Positions 24,233 to 32,475 are shown, numbered from the stretch's first letter. The stretch: 64,000 nucleotides of DNA from Cetobacterium sp. 2A (GCF_014250685.1 NZ_JACFAJ010000006.1:1-64000); one strand, 5' to 3'. Translations and numbers: made by a program. The notes: a model not told the origin generated them from the sequence alone.

Positions 24233-24733
24233 GTGATACTTTATATTTATGATGTAAAAACATTAAACATAGTAGCAAAACCTATCGTAAACTCAAATAA
24301 TGAGTTTACGAATAATCCCTTAAACTTTTATCCAGACTGGAATATGGGAATCCATATAGTAAGTGAAATAGAGTTTCAGAATCCGATGTTAGATATAAAT
24401 ATAATAAGAGAAAAAACTAGAGAAGAACTAATCTTGTTAGATAATAAAAATGAATTGCTTCAGGATGGAGAATATGTTGAGAATAATAAAATTATCAGAG
24501 TGGAAGCTCCAAGTTATTTATTTAAAAAATTATGGAATAAAGAAAATAATTTATGGGAAGAAGGGGGAACTCAGGAGGACATAAATTTAGAAGTTAATAA
24601 ACTTATAGATGAATTTACAATACTTGGAGAGCAAAAAGAACGATGGATAAAATATGGGTTTGATGTATTAGATATAGAAAATAAAATTGCAGAAAATATA
24701 ATAAGAAGAAAGTTTCTTTTAGAAATATTTTGA
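24233..24733 (+). CDS. Tail-fibre assembly-like or hypothetical phage protein
   Basis: 166 residues from GTG 24233, preceded by AGGAAGTG. LYIYDVKTLNIVAKPIV opens it; LLQDGEYVENNKIIRVEAPS with YLFKKLWNKENNLWEEG in the middle is a pattern found in small proteins encoded next to phage fibre genes. The C-terminal third is helical (NKLIDEFTILGEQKERWIKY). It may be a chaperone for fibre folding, but I do not recognise a defined family. It lies between recombinase and holin genes. Confidence 0.45.
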   Translation: MILYIYDVKTLNIVAKPIVNSNNEFTNNPLNFYPDWNMGIHIVSEIEFQNPMLDINIIREKTREELILLDNKNELLQDGEYVENNKIIRVEAPSYLFKKLWNKENNLWEEGGTQEDINLEVNKLIDEFTILGEQKERWIKYGFDVLDIENKIAENIIRRKFLLEIF

Positions 24734-24765
24734 ATAGTTAGAAATAAAAAAATGGAGGAATTTTT

Positions 24766-25009
24766 ATAAAGACTGTATTTGGATTAATATTAAATAAAGT
24801 TCTAGATCTCTTTATTAAGAGATCAAAATCTGGAGAAAAAGACCAGGAGATTCAAATAAAAAAACAAGAAAACTTCAAACAGATAATAGTAATTATTGCA
24901 ATAATTCTAGTTGGAATTTGTGGAGCGAATGAGATATTCCCAAAACTAGAGGTCAGTCCTTGGTGGTATTCAATGACCGAAAAAATTATAAACTATTTAT
25001 TTGAAAACT
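24766..25009 (+). CDS. Small one-TM phage lysis protein, non-ATG start
   Basis: 80 residues ending at TAA 25007-25009. The N-terminal half (VFGLILNKVLDLFIKRSKSG) is basic, and one membrane helix follows (QIIVIIAIILVGICGANEIF) with a short polar tail. The frame has no ATG, GTG or TTG near the ribosome site; GGAGG (24754-24758) points to ATA 24766. It precedes the phage holin gene and fits a holin partner or haemolysin-XhlA-like role by place and shape only. Confidence 0.55.
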
Positions 25010-25465
25010 AAAACTAAAATTAAAATAGAGGTGGGGAATATTAAGGAAACACTTGATAACTTATTATTATATACACAAGGTTTGTTTTTCTGGCTTGGAG
25101 CAGGATTTGCAAGTGCTGTAGGTGGAATTGATGGGGATATAAGAGTTCTTTTCTGTTTGACAATAATAGATTGTGCCACAGGGCTTCTCAAGGCTATAAA
25201 AGAAAAAAATGTATTATCTAAAAACATGTTTATAGGTTTTATTATTAGAAAACCAGCTATTTATTTAGCTATTGCAACTATGGCACAACTAGATAAAGCC
25301 ACATTTCTAAATGATATAAATATTTCGCTCAGAGTTTGTATGATTACTGGTTGTATCATAATGGAGTCTATATCAATAATGGAAAATTTAACTAAGTTAG
25401 GAATAAAACTACCTGGTCTTATAGAAAACATATTGGCTGTAAAGAAACAAAAATTAGATCAATGA
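25001..25465 (+). CDS. Phage holin (phage_holin_4 / toxin-secretion holin family)
   Basis: 154 residues from TTG 25001, or about 141 if initiated at ATT 25040, which has GAGGTGGGG at a proper distance while TTG 25001 has no ribosome site. Membrane segments: GLFFWLGAGFASAVGGI, LFCLTIIDCATGLLKAI, and RKPAIYLAIATMAQL through RVCMITGCIIMESISIM. The D-x-x-T-G motif and C-terminal SIMENLTKLGIKLPGLI are typical of phage_holin_4. Holins time lysis by opening the membrane to an endolysin. No endolysin is present in this window's prophage part. Confidence 0.88.
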   Translation: MKTKTKIKIEVGNIKETLDNLLLYTQGLFFWLGAGFASAVGGIDGDIRVLFCLTIIDCATGLLKAIKEKNVLSKNMFIGFIIRKPAIYLAIATMAQLDKATFLNDINISLRVCMITGCIIMESISIMENLTKLGIKLPGLIENILAVKKQKLDQ

Positions 25466-25557
25466 TTAAAGCTAAAAAACGACCTCGTAAAATCGATTTT
25501 AAGGCACTTCTAAAAATTAATCTTACGTTTATATATGCAAAAAGAGGATTAGTTTAA
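25462..25557 (+). CDS. Possible 31-aa basic peptide
   Basis: ATG 25462 overlaps the holin stop (ATGA), and the frame ends at TAA 25555-25557. The peptide (MIKAKKRPRKIDFKALLKIN and 11 more) is strongly basic. The ATGA overlap is the only support for translation. It could be chance; its last codons lie inside the terminator stem. Confidence 0.3.
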   Translation: MIKAKKRPRKIDFKALLKINLTFIYAKRGLV

Positions 25558-25569
25558 TCCTCTTTTTTT
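25541..25569. terminator. Bidirectional intrinsic terminator, end of late operon
   Basis: An 11-bp perfect stem AAAGAGGATTA / TAATCCTCTTT with a 3-base loop and seven T. It ends the + strand phage operon and overlaps the stop of the converging ribbon-helix-helix gene, which it can also terminate. Confidence 0.88.
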
Positions 25570-25760
25570 ATTTTATCACTTTTTTCCTTAATCATTTCTA
25601 ATATAAAATCTGATAAAGATAATTCTCCTTTTGCATCATTTATAATTTTTTGTTCATCTTTATTCACTCTAAAGCTCATAGTTATACTTCTTTTTTCCGA
25701 TGAATCTATCGCTTTACGACCTCCAAATCCACCAGATTTTTGACCTTTGATCCCTGCCAT
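25554..25760 (-). CDS. Ribbon-helix-helix DNA-binding protein
   Basis: 68 residues. After a Gly/Lys-rich N-terminus (KGQKSGGFGGRKA) the RHH core reads KRSITMSFRVNKDEQKIIND then SLSDFILEMIKEK: one strand (ITMSFRV) and two helices, as in Arc/MetJ or CopG-type repressors. Likely a dimeric regulator of its own operon or of the prophage, or an unpaired antitoxin. A ribosome site (AGGAGATAAAA) precedes ATG on the minus strand. No toxin gene is adjacent. Confidence 0.75.
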   Translation of the reverse strand: MAGIKGQKSGGFGGRKAIDSSEKRSITMSFRVNKDEQKIINDAKGELSLSDFILEMIKEKSDKIKKED

Positions 25761-25880
25761 TTTTATCTCCTAATATTTATTTAGTCTCCAACAACTATTG
25801 ATATTTACTGAACATTTTAAGCTAAGTATGTTTAAACAATTGAAATTCCATCTAGAGAAATAGATGTAATAAGTAAAAAA

Positions 25881-26945
25881 TTAGATTGTTACACATATTC
25901 CTAATTTAGTATTAGTCCCTAATCTAGTGTGAGGTCTTACTATTGTAGCTATTCCACTCTTATAATGACGTATGTGACTTCTTACAAAACTTGGCCTTCT
26001 AGATTCAACTTTCCAACTTCCGTTTTTGAAAATCGGCTCTACTGTTGAAATCTCAATCTCTCCACCATCTTTTATTTCACTTACTTTTTTATAAAATTTT
26101 ATCAAAATATTTGTTATTGCTTTTATCATTGGCGTTTCATTGTTGAATTCTATATTCTTTCCGAATATCAAAGAAACAACAGGAATATTTATTCCAATAT
26201 TAGAAACTTGACAAAGATAAAAAACTTCATTATTATGAAAAATATCATCATAAAAGTGGTTATATATTTCTTGAAACTCTTTTCCAACCACTTTTTTAGA
26301 ATATTCTTTAACTACATCAAACAGCACTTCATCTACATTTTCTTTGTCTAGTCTAGAGAAACTGAAAGTAAATACTCCTATTGTATCTTTATAAATTTTT
26401 CCTTCGTCAAAAACTGAAGCTAAAAAATTTCTAAAAGGTATTATCTTGAGATTTACTTCTTCATTCGTATTGAATTCTAAGAGTTTATTAATATCTTTTA
26501 TCTTCACTACGTCAAATCCATTTTCTAAATTTTTTTTAACAATTCTATCGAGATCATAATCTCTTACCTCATTTATAAGAGTTCTAACTTGCTCGATAGT
26601 ATCATCTACATTAATAATATTTTGACCAATCACTATTATTATTTCTTGCGATACTTTATTTAAAGTATCATGATCTAATTCTAATATTTTTAAAACTTCA
26701 GAATAAGTAGCTATATATAAATTATTTTTTTTATCATATATACAATTATCAAGAAAAAGTAAATTCTCTATAATATATGTTCTACTATCTATATCTTTTA
26801 TATATTTTAAAAATCTAGGAAACATATTGACGAAATTGTTATCATTTACATTAATAACATTTTCAAAAGTAGATATTTCAACAATATTTTTATTTGATAG
26901 TTTTGATAGTTTTTTCTCTAAAAAATCAACCTTCAACTTTCTCAT
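25881..26945 (-). CDS. Unrecognised 354-aa protein
   Basis: No family recognised. The N-terminal 250 residues are a mix of helices and strands rich in Asn, Asp, Ile and Val (VINVNDNNFVNMFPRFL, EIIIVIGQNIINVDD, KIIPFRNFLASVFDEG, VGVFTFSFSR-like). No membrane segment or signal is seen. The C-terminal 40 residues are different in character and very basic: RRPSFVRSHIRHYKSG, then VRPHTRLGTNTK, with repeated R/H pairs that could bind nucleic acid or be a surface patch. It lies downstream of the 71-aa gene in the same direction, 57 bases away, with an inverted repeat (AATGAGC / GCTCATT) between. Probably accessory, at the prophage edge. Confidence 0.55.
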   Translation of the reverse strand: MRKLKVDFLEKKLSKLSNKNIVEISTFENVINVNDNNFVNMFPRFLKYIKDIDSRTYIIENLLFLDNCIYDKKNNLYIATYSEVLKILELDHDTLNKVSQEIIIVIGQNIINVDDTIEQVRTLINEVRDYDLDRIVKKNLENGFDVVKIKDINKLLEFNTNEEVNLKIIPFRNFLASVFDEGKIYKDTIGVFTFSFSRLDKENVDEVLFDVVKEYSKKVVGKEFQEIYNHFYDDIFHNNEVFYLCQVSNIGINIPVVSLIFGKNIEFNNETPMIKAITNILIKFYKKVSEIKDGGEIEISTVEPIFKNGSWKVESRRPSFVRSHIRHYKSGIATIVRPHTRLGTNTKLGICVTI

Positions 26946-27002
26946 TCCTTCACCCTCCGCATTTGCTAATGAGCAGTTTTTAGAGATGCCCAGCTCATTT
27001 TC

Positions 27003-27218
27003 TTAGGCTACTGGGTTGTATACCACTGCTTCGTCTGCTATTTCAAGAATTACTTCATCCGTTCCCTCTCTTAAAAATCCAACTATTGATAATCCATTTT
27101 CAAAATCAACTATTGTATCTCCAGTTTTTTCTGTTGTATCAGAATTTTTTAAAAGCTCATTTTTTTCTGCCTCTGTAAAACTTCCCCAAGTTCTTCCTAC
27201 CAAATTTTCATTTTTCAT
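27003..27218 (-). CDS. Small acidic protein, unknown (71 aa)
   Basis: Start ATG 27218 is chosen because AGGAGGTAATAAA precedes it; the upstream in-frame ATGs at 27272 and 27269 lie over the promoter. The sequence MKNENLVGRTWGSFTEAEK and later ENGLSIVGFLREGTDEVILE is acidic, with no Cys, no signal and no membrane segment. The short leader-like start resembles RiPP leaders at a glance, but there is no Cys-containing core or modification enzyme, so I do not call a peptide product. It has its own strong promoter and probably forms an operon with the 354-aa gene. Confidence 0.6.
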   Translation of the reverse strand: MKNENLVGRTWGSFTEAEKNELLKNSDTTEKTGDTIVDFENGLSIVGFLREGTDEVILEIADEAVVYNPVA

Positions 27219-27257
27219 TTTATTACCTCCTAGTTTTTGTGTTTCATCTATATAATA

Positions 27258-27286
27258 AGTATACTCCATCATTTAAAAAATGTAAA
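27258..27286 (-). promoter_or_regulatory. Sigma-70-type promoter for the 71-aa gene
   Basis: On the minus strand, TTTACA (27286-27281), a 17-base spacer and TATACT (27263-27258), about 40 bases before ATG 27218. It is a near-consensus promoter. Confidence 0.8.
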
Positions 27287-27476
27287 GCGTTTTTTTAAAT
27301 AAAATGTATTTAATATATAAATAAAAAAAGTGAAGAGGAGAACCTTCACCTTTCAGACTTTTTGAATTTTTAATAAAATAATCTTCTCACTTTTAAAGTG
27401 TTGAGATTAAAACGAACAAGGATGTAAGTGTTCTATCGGTGGAACATTACACGATAAATTATAATATAGATTTTAA
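27287..27476. other. Non-coding gap with two weak stem-loops
   Basis: No gene is supported here. GTGAAG / CTTCAC with an 8-base loop (about 27331-27350) is followed on the minus strand by seven T and could end a minus transcript. Around 27424-27450 an imperfect inverted repeat (GTAAgTGTTC / GAACAtTAC) brackets a 7-8 base loop. A small RNA is possible but not shown. Confidence 0.35.
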
Positions 27477-27512
27477 AACAGCAAAAGCCCAAATTTATGG
27501 GCTTTTGCTGTT
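27477..27512. terminator. Terminator after DEAD-box helicase gene
   Basis: A stem of 12 or more bp, CAGCAAAAGCCC / GGGCTTTTGCTG, with T-runs on both sides, 10 bases past the helicase stop on the minus strand. It works in either direction in principle. Confidence 0.85.
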
Positions 27513-27521
27513 TTTTTTATT

Positions 27522-28688
27522 TTATTTAGTAATTTTAGGTTTCTGAATTTTAGCTTTTTTTATTCCACCAATTGCTTTTCCATGAACTTTATTAAAAACA
27601 ACATTGTTTACTCTTATTATTTCTGAGAGTATTCTCTTATCAGTTGAAGATGAAAAAGATATAACATTTCCATTTTTATTTGCTCTTCCTGTTCTTCCAC
27701 TTCTATGGACAAATGCTTCCGTTGTTTGTGGCAAATCATAATTTATAACATGGGTTACTTGCGGAATATCAAGTCCTCTTGCAGCTATATCTGTTGCCAC
27801 TAAAACTTTGAATTCTCCTTTTCTAAATCCTGCTAATGCAGCATCCCTTTGAGTTTGAGATAAATTACCTTGGAAATTTATCGCTTTTATTCCATTACTT
27901 ACAAGAACTTTACTTAAATACTCTGCTTTAAGTTTTCCATTTGTAAAAACAATTACTGATTCTACATCAGGTGTATTTATAATCTCAATTAATTTCGCCT
28001 TTTTTTCAGTACTTTCAATATAATAAAGCTCATGTTCTATTAATTTAACTGGGTCTTTATATTCTACTTCTACTGTTTTATAACCTTTTTTCAATACTTT
28101 AAATGCTAATCCCTTTATCTCTTTAGGCATAGTTGCTGAGAATAAAAGTGTTTGCTTTTTCTTTGGAGTTGCTTTAATTATTTTTTCTATATCTTTTATA
28201 AATCCCATATTTAACATATGATCAGCTTCATCTAAAACTAAAACCTCTAATCTTGTTAATCCAACCGTTTCTTGTTTAATATGGTCTAGTATTCTTCCTG
28301 GACATCCAACTATTATATCAACACCATTATTTAAAAGATCTATCTGATTTTTGATAGAACTTCCACCATATATAGCTATCGATCTTATTCCTATTGATTT
28401 TCCTAATTGTAAAATCGAGGTATTAATTTGTTCTGCTAATTCTCTTGTAGGAGCTACAATTAAAGCTCTAACACCTTTTCCTTTTCCCTTAGTTGTAGCT
28501 ATTCTTTCTAAAATTGGAAGAACAAAAGCTGCTGTTTTTCCAGTTCCTGTTTTAGCTAGTCCTAATAAATCTTCCCCTTTTAAAATAACAGGGATAGATG
28601 CCTCTTGTATAGGTGTTGCTTCGATATATCCAATCTCTTCTATCTGCTTTAATATTTCTTCTTTAAATTCAAATTCTTTAAAATTCAT
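27522..28688 (-). CDS. DEAD-box ATP-dependent RNA helicase
   Basis: 388 residues, a compact two-RecA-domain helicase. Motifs in order: Q motif (FKEFEFKEEILKQIEEIGY with PIQEASIP), Walker A AKTGTGKT, PTRELAEQ, GG, DEAD in VLVLDEADHMLNMGF, SAT, VFTNGK, ARGLDIPQV and HRSGRTGRA. A short basic C-terminus (KKAKIQKPKITK) may bind RNA. It unwinds RNA duplexes in ribosome assembly or mRNA turnover; orthologues are called RhlE, CshA or DeaD-like, and I cannot choose among them. It is a monocistronic unit with its own terminator. Confidence 0.93.
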   Translation of the reverse strand: MNFKEFEFKEEILKQIEEIGYIEATPIQEASIPVILKGEDLLGLAKTGTGKTAAFVLPILERIATTKGKGKGVRALIVAPTRELAEQINTSILQLGKSIGIRSIAIYGGSSIKNQIDLLNNGVDIIVGCPGRILDHIKQETVGLTRLEVLVLDEADHMLNMGFIKDIEKIIKATPKKKQTLLFSATMPKEIKGLAFKVLKKGYKTVEVEYKDPVKLIEHELYYIESTEKKAKLIEIINTPDVESVIVFTNGKLKAEYLSKVLVSNGIKAINFQGNLSQTQRDAALAGFRKGEFKVLVATDIAARGLDIPQVTHVINYDLPQTTEAFVHRSGRTGRANKNGNVISFSSSTDKRILSEIIRVNNVVFNKVHGKAIGGIKKAKIQKPKITK

Positions 28689-28743
28689 TTTATCTCCATT
28701 TTTATTTTCTGTATTCCATCCCTATATTGTATCATTTTTTAGA

Positions 28744-29484
28744 TTATTTATCCATTTTAAATCCTTGCTCCTTCAATATTGGATATACTTTTGGAAAATA
28801 TACTTTAGAGTAATATTGGGAAACAAAATCACTCCAATTCTTTTCTTGTTCCCTTCCTATCTCTATTAGATATTTATCCATTAATTTATCATAACCATCT
28901 ATTTCTTCAACTATTTTCTCAGGATTATATTTTTCTTCATGGATAAATGTATCTAAAGGTAATCTAGGTTTTTTTCTAGAATTATCTGCTGGGTAACCTA
29001 GAGCTAGACCAACTAATGGAAATGTTTTTTTAGGAAGATTTAAAAGTTTTATAATCTCTTCAGGACTATTTCTAATTCCTCCTATACAAACTGTTCCAAG
29101 TCCCAGTGATTCAGCGGCTGCAACGGTAGTTCCCAAAAGTATACCGGCATCTACAGCTCCTGCAAGAAGACCTTCAGCACTCTCTTCTATAATTTGAACT
29201 TTTCCCGCTTTTTTTACAGCAACTTCTGTTTTATAAAAATCCATTACGAAAATTAAAAATACTGGAGCTTTTTCAATCCATGGTTGTCCGCCTGCAAGTT
29301 CAGCCAATTTTCTTTTTGTATCTTTATCTCTTATTACAATTACAGATGTTTGTTGTCCATTAATAGAATTTGGAGCGTCTTGGGCAGATGTTAAAATTTC
29401 TAAAATAATATCTTTAGGAATATCTTTTTCTAAATAACTTCTAATGCTTCTGTGATTTTCTAAAACATTTATTACTTCATTCAT
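28744..29484 (-). CDS. NAD(P)H-dependent nitroreductase/flavin oxidoreductase
   Basis: 246 residues with the nitroreductase FMN-binding pattern HRSIRSYLEKDIPKDIILEI, DAPNSINGQQTSVIVI, then LAGAVDAGILLGTTVAAAES, LGLGTVCIGGIRNSPEEII and LGLPKKTFPLVGLALGYP-like. It resembles NfrA/Frp-type enzymes that reduce flavins, nitro compounds or quinones with NAD(P)H. It follows the HAD phosphatase gene by 58 bases on the same strand; a ribosome site (AAGGAGATGA) precedes ATG. Substrate unknown. Confidence 0.88.
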   Translation of the reverse strand: MNEVINVLENHRSIRSYLEKDIPKDIILEILTSAQDAPNSINGQQTSVIVIRDKDTKRKLAELAGGQPWIEKAPVFLIFVMDFYKTEVAVKKAGKVQIIEESAEGLLAGAVDAGILLGTTVAAAESLGLGTVCIGGIRNSPEEIIKLLNLPKKTFPLVGLALGYPADNSRKKPRLPLDTFIHEEKYNPEKIVEEIDGYDKLMDKYLIEIGREQEKNWSDFVSQYYSKVYFPKVYPILKEQGFKMDK

Positions 29485-29542
29485 AATTTAAATCATCTCC
29501 TTTTATTTTACTTTGTCCATTTTCTATTCTTTGCAAACGAAC

Positions 29543-30337
29543 TTAATCCTTCTTATTAAATATTTTATCTTTTATTGTCTCAATTACACCATTTTCATTA
29601 TTGTTTTTTGCTATAAAATTTGAAACTTCTTTTAATTTAGGATGTGCATTTTCCATAGCAAAACTATATTTTGCTGTCGACATCATTTCTAAATCATTTA
29701 AATAATCTCCAAAAACCATAGTTTCATCATATGTTATGTTTAAAAGATTTTGAATCTGGAGAATAGCCTCACCTTTATCAGCATCTAAATTTGTAATATC
29801 TAGCCAAATTTCTCCTGAAATAGCAACTTTATAGATAATTTCATACTTTTGAAAATGAGGATAAACATTTAATTCTGTTCCAGTTAAATCACAAAATGTA
29901 ACTTTTAACACCTCATCTTTAACTTTTAATATATCGTCTACGATTTCGTATCTTTCATAGTATTTTTTTACTTCATTGATAAACGAATCTTCATTACATT
30001 CAATATAGGCACTATTTTTTCCACATAAAACGATATTTGAAGTAGGAAGTTTTCTTCCTAACTCAACAAGTTCAACTATAGATTCTTGATTCATAGAATT
30101 ACAAAATAATTCAATATTATCTTTAACTACATAAGTTCCATTTTCAGCTATAAAAAGTAAGTCATTTCTAATAGATTCAAAGTTTTTTAATAAATTATAA
30201 TATTGTCTTCCACTAGCAATCGCAAATAATATATTTTTATCTTTTAATTTTTCAAAAATTTCCCAGAACTCATTATTTATTTCTTTTTCATCATTTAGTA
30301 ATGTTCCATCCATATCTGTAACAATTAGTTTAATCAT
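29543..30337 (-). CDS. HAD-superfamily (Cof-type) sugar-phosphate phosphatase
   Basis: 264 residues. Motif I DMDGTLLND (Asp nucleophile at about residue 8), motif II in FAIASGRQYYN, a C2-type cap, Lys in DADKGEAILQIQ, and motif IV GDYLNDLEMM. This is the Cof/YidA class IIB family, small cytoplasmic phosphatases of wide substrate range. The ATG overlaps the stop of the upstream methyltransferase gene (TAATG), indicating coupling. Confidence 0.9.
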   Translation of the reverse strand: MIKLIVTDMDGTLLNDEKEINNEFWEIFEKLKDKNILFAIASGRQYYNLLKNFESIRNDLLFIAENGTYVVKDNIELFCNSMNQESIVELVELGRKLPTSNIVLCGKNSAYIECNEDSFINEVKKYYERYEIVDDILKVKDEVLKVTFCDLTGTELNVYPHFQKYEIIYKVAISGEIWLDITNLDADKGEAILQIQNLLNITYDETMVFGDYLNDLEMMSTAKYSFAMENAHPKLKEVSNFIAKNNNENGVIETIKDKIFNKKD

Positions 30338-31113
30338 TAGTTACCTCTTTTTATTATTTTATTTCTTATTTCATATAAAATTATTCCAGAAGCCATTGCA
30401 ACATTTAATGATTCAGCAGTTCCATAAATTGGAATTATAATTTTCTGGTCACTTTCTTTTAATATACTAGCTTCTATTCCATTCCCCTCATTTCCAAATA
30501 TAATTGCATTTTTTTCTAATAAACACATATCTGTATATGGAACTGAATCTGATTCTAATGCTGTAGATATTATATTATATTGTTTTGTTTTTAAGAATTT
30601 TACTAATTCAGTTTCTTCTATATAATAAATGTTTATATTAAAAATTGATCCCATACTGCTTCTCACTACTTTTTCATTATAGTGGTCGACACTTCCTTTG
30701 GTGATTAATATATCTTTAAAACCAGCAGAGTCTGCAACTCTTATGATAGTTCCAAGGTTTCCAGGGTCAGACACTTTATTTAATACTATAATATTATCGG
30801 ACATTTTATCTATTGAAGGTTCTTCGGATTTGTATACGATAATAATCCCTTGCGAGTTTTCTTGAGATGTTAACTGTGAAAATAATTTTTCGTTGATTAC
30901 TATTTTTTTACAATCGAATTTGTTTAATCTATTTTGTATATTTTCTTCATCTTTAATTTTTTCTGATATTACTATAATTTCTGGAATTTTATTAAAATCT
31001 AAAAATTTTATTCCTTCTGCTATAAACATTTTTTCTAAATCTCTATATTTTTTTGTTTTCAATTTTTTAATTTTTTTAAAGGTTTCATTATCTTTACTAA
31101 CTATAAATTCCAT
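30337..31113 (-). CDS. SpoU/TrmH-family RNA 2'-O-methyltransferase
   Basis: 258 residues. An N-terminal substrate-binding domain (KIKKLKTKKYRDLEKMFIAE, G-I-KFL) precedes the SPOUT knot: motif 1 NKVSDPGNLGTIIRVADSAG, motif 2 IIFGNEGNGI, motif 3 IPIYGTAESLNVAMASGIIL. It methylates ribose in rRNA or tRNA with SAM; target not decidable. It is first of a probable TrmH-HAD-nitroreductase operon. Confidence 0.92.
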   Translation of the reverse strand: MEFIVSKDNETFKKIKKLKTKKYRDLEKMFIAEGIKFLDFNKIPEIIVISEKIKDEENIQNRLNKFDCKKIVINEKLFSQLTSQENSQGIIIVYKSEEPSIDKMSDNIIVLNKVSDPGNLGTIIRVADSAGFKDILITKGSVDHYNEKVVRSSMGSIFNINIYYIEETELVKFLKTKQYNIISTALESDSVPYTDMCLLEKNAIIFGNEGNGIEASILKESDQKIIIPIYGTAESLNVAMASGIILYEIRNKIIKRGN

Positions 31114-31200
31114 GTGTCCTCCTAAATTTTTATCTAAAGAATATTATACATTAATTTTAAAGTAATTTCTATAAAATCATGGTAAACTTAAAAAAAGGAG

Positions 31201-32412
31201 GTGGTTTATACGTTTACTTTTAAAATGCTAAAATTACTTCATACACTTGATTTAAATGAAATTCCTGATAATAAGTTTATTAAAGAATTGGACTTTTTTG
31301 GAGTTCAAGCTCTTGAGTACTATAGTTCTAGAATTGATATTATGGATGTTGATGTTATTTATCAATTACTTTCTCTATATAACAATAGAAGCAGGGGAGA
31401 AAAAAATGATTTAATCAAAAGTTTAAATAGAAAAATTCCTTTACTTTTCAATTTAGAATATTTTGACGATGAACCATTTGAAGTTTCAGAAACTTCGAAC
31501 TTTTTTAAAGGGGTTTTAAAGTCTAGAGTTTATGTATCTATTAAAGTCCTTAGAAAAAATAAAGAAGAAATTTTAAAAAATATTAGCTCTTTAGAAAGAT
31601 TAGAATCTGTTTCTAATTATGTTCCTGGAATTGATATTTCGAAAAATCTTAAAAGTTTTACAGACTTTTGTAATAATTCTATGTCTATAGAATATGATTT
31701 AAAACTCGAGAATGAAAATCTGTTAAAATTAAAAGAAAAGAAAGAACTATTTTTAACTAAATATCCTGAACTTGAGCATTTAAAGTTTTCAAAATCTTTC
31801 CCATATCTTTCTGAACCTGATGTGTGGGTTTCAGAATTTATAGAAAATGGAAGACCTTTGAGTATAGCACTCAGAAAAAACCTTCTAAAAAAGGATGCAG
31901 CTTTGAATATAATAAGGACAAGGCTTATATATGCATTGGAGATTGGAATATTTACAAGTAATCTTTCTGATAAAGATATAGTAGTTGAAGATGACGATAA
32001 TTTTTATTTTAGAAATTGCTATAGAATGATTGAAATTACAGATATTAAAAGAAAAATTTTATTAGAATTTTTAGAGGCTATTTTAGATGGAGATTCTGAA
32101 AAATCTATAATCTTTTTAACAAAGTTATCTGAAACTACCCTTTCAGAAGAAAAGTTTATTATTTTTAAAGAAGATGCTACTATTTTTTTAAATGAAAATT
32201 TTAAAAATCATAAGACAGTTTCCATTGTTAAATTAATGTGTAATTTATTAAAAATAGCACTAGATAACTCTCTTGTTTTTGAAAAATATATCTATGATTT
32301 TTTTAAAGAACTCATGTTTATACAACTAATTGTTTTTAATAGTGGTTATAAAATAGAATTTTTTTCTATCTTAAATAACTTTATAAAATCCATTAAATCT
32401 ACAGATGCTTGA
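31201..32412 (+). CDS. Degenerate UbiB/ABC1 (AarF) kinase-like protein
   Basis: 403 residues; the start is uncertain because AAGGAGG (31195-31201) overlaps GTG 31201 and the next ATG is at 31225. Order and spacing follow the ABC1/UbiB fold: FDDEPFEVSETSNFFKGVL where families show PxAxASxxQVHxAxL; VYVSIKVLRKNKEE where the VAVKVxxP lysine sits; IEYDLKLENENLLKLKEKKE for ELDFxxEAxNxxxF; PDVWVSEFIENGRPLS for VLvmExxxG; then IFTSNLSDKDIVVEDDDNFY at the catalytic HxDxHPGN position. The catalytic His, Asp and Asn are absent and the Ala-rich loop is lost, suggesting a pseudokinase. Family is inferred from pattern, not from a search. The next gene, potD, has its own promoter. Confidence 0.5.
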   Translation: MVYTFTFKMLKLLHTLDLNEIPDNKFIKELDFFGVQALEYYSSRIDIMDVDVIYQLLSLYNNRSRGEKNDLIKSLNRKIPLLFNLEYFDDEPFEVSETSNFFKGVLKSRVYVSIKVLRKNKEEILKNISSLERLESVSNYVPGIDISKNLKSFTDFCNNSMSIEYDLKLENENLLKLKEKKELFLTKYPELEHLKFSKSFPYLSEPDVWVSEFIENGRPLSIALRKNLLKKDAALNIIRTRLIYALEIGIFTSNLSDKDIVVEDDDNFYFRNCYRMIEITDIKRKILLEFLEAILDGDSEKSIIFLTKLSETTLSEEKFIIFKEDATIFLNENFKNHKTVSIVKLMCNLLKIALDNSLVFEKYIYDFFKELMFIQLIVFNSGYKIEFFSILNNFIKSIKSTDA

Positions 32413-32437
32413 CTTAATTTAAAAAATATACTAGAAT
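32409..32437 (+). promoter_or_regulatory. Promoter of potD
   Basis: TTGACT (32409-32414), a 17-base spacer and TAGAAT (32432-32437). The -35 box overlaps the stop codon of the preceding gene. Confidence 0.7.
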
Positions 32438-32475
32438 TTATCTATTGTATTTTTTTTATTAGGAGGATTTTTTAA

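Noticed and set aside
27003-27218. 71-aa protein as a lantibiotic or other RiPP precursor
   Set aside because: The N-terminus looks leader-like, but there is no Cys, no Gly-Gly or Gly-Ala cleavage site followed by a core, and no modification or export gene nearby.
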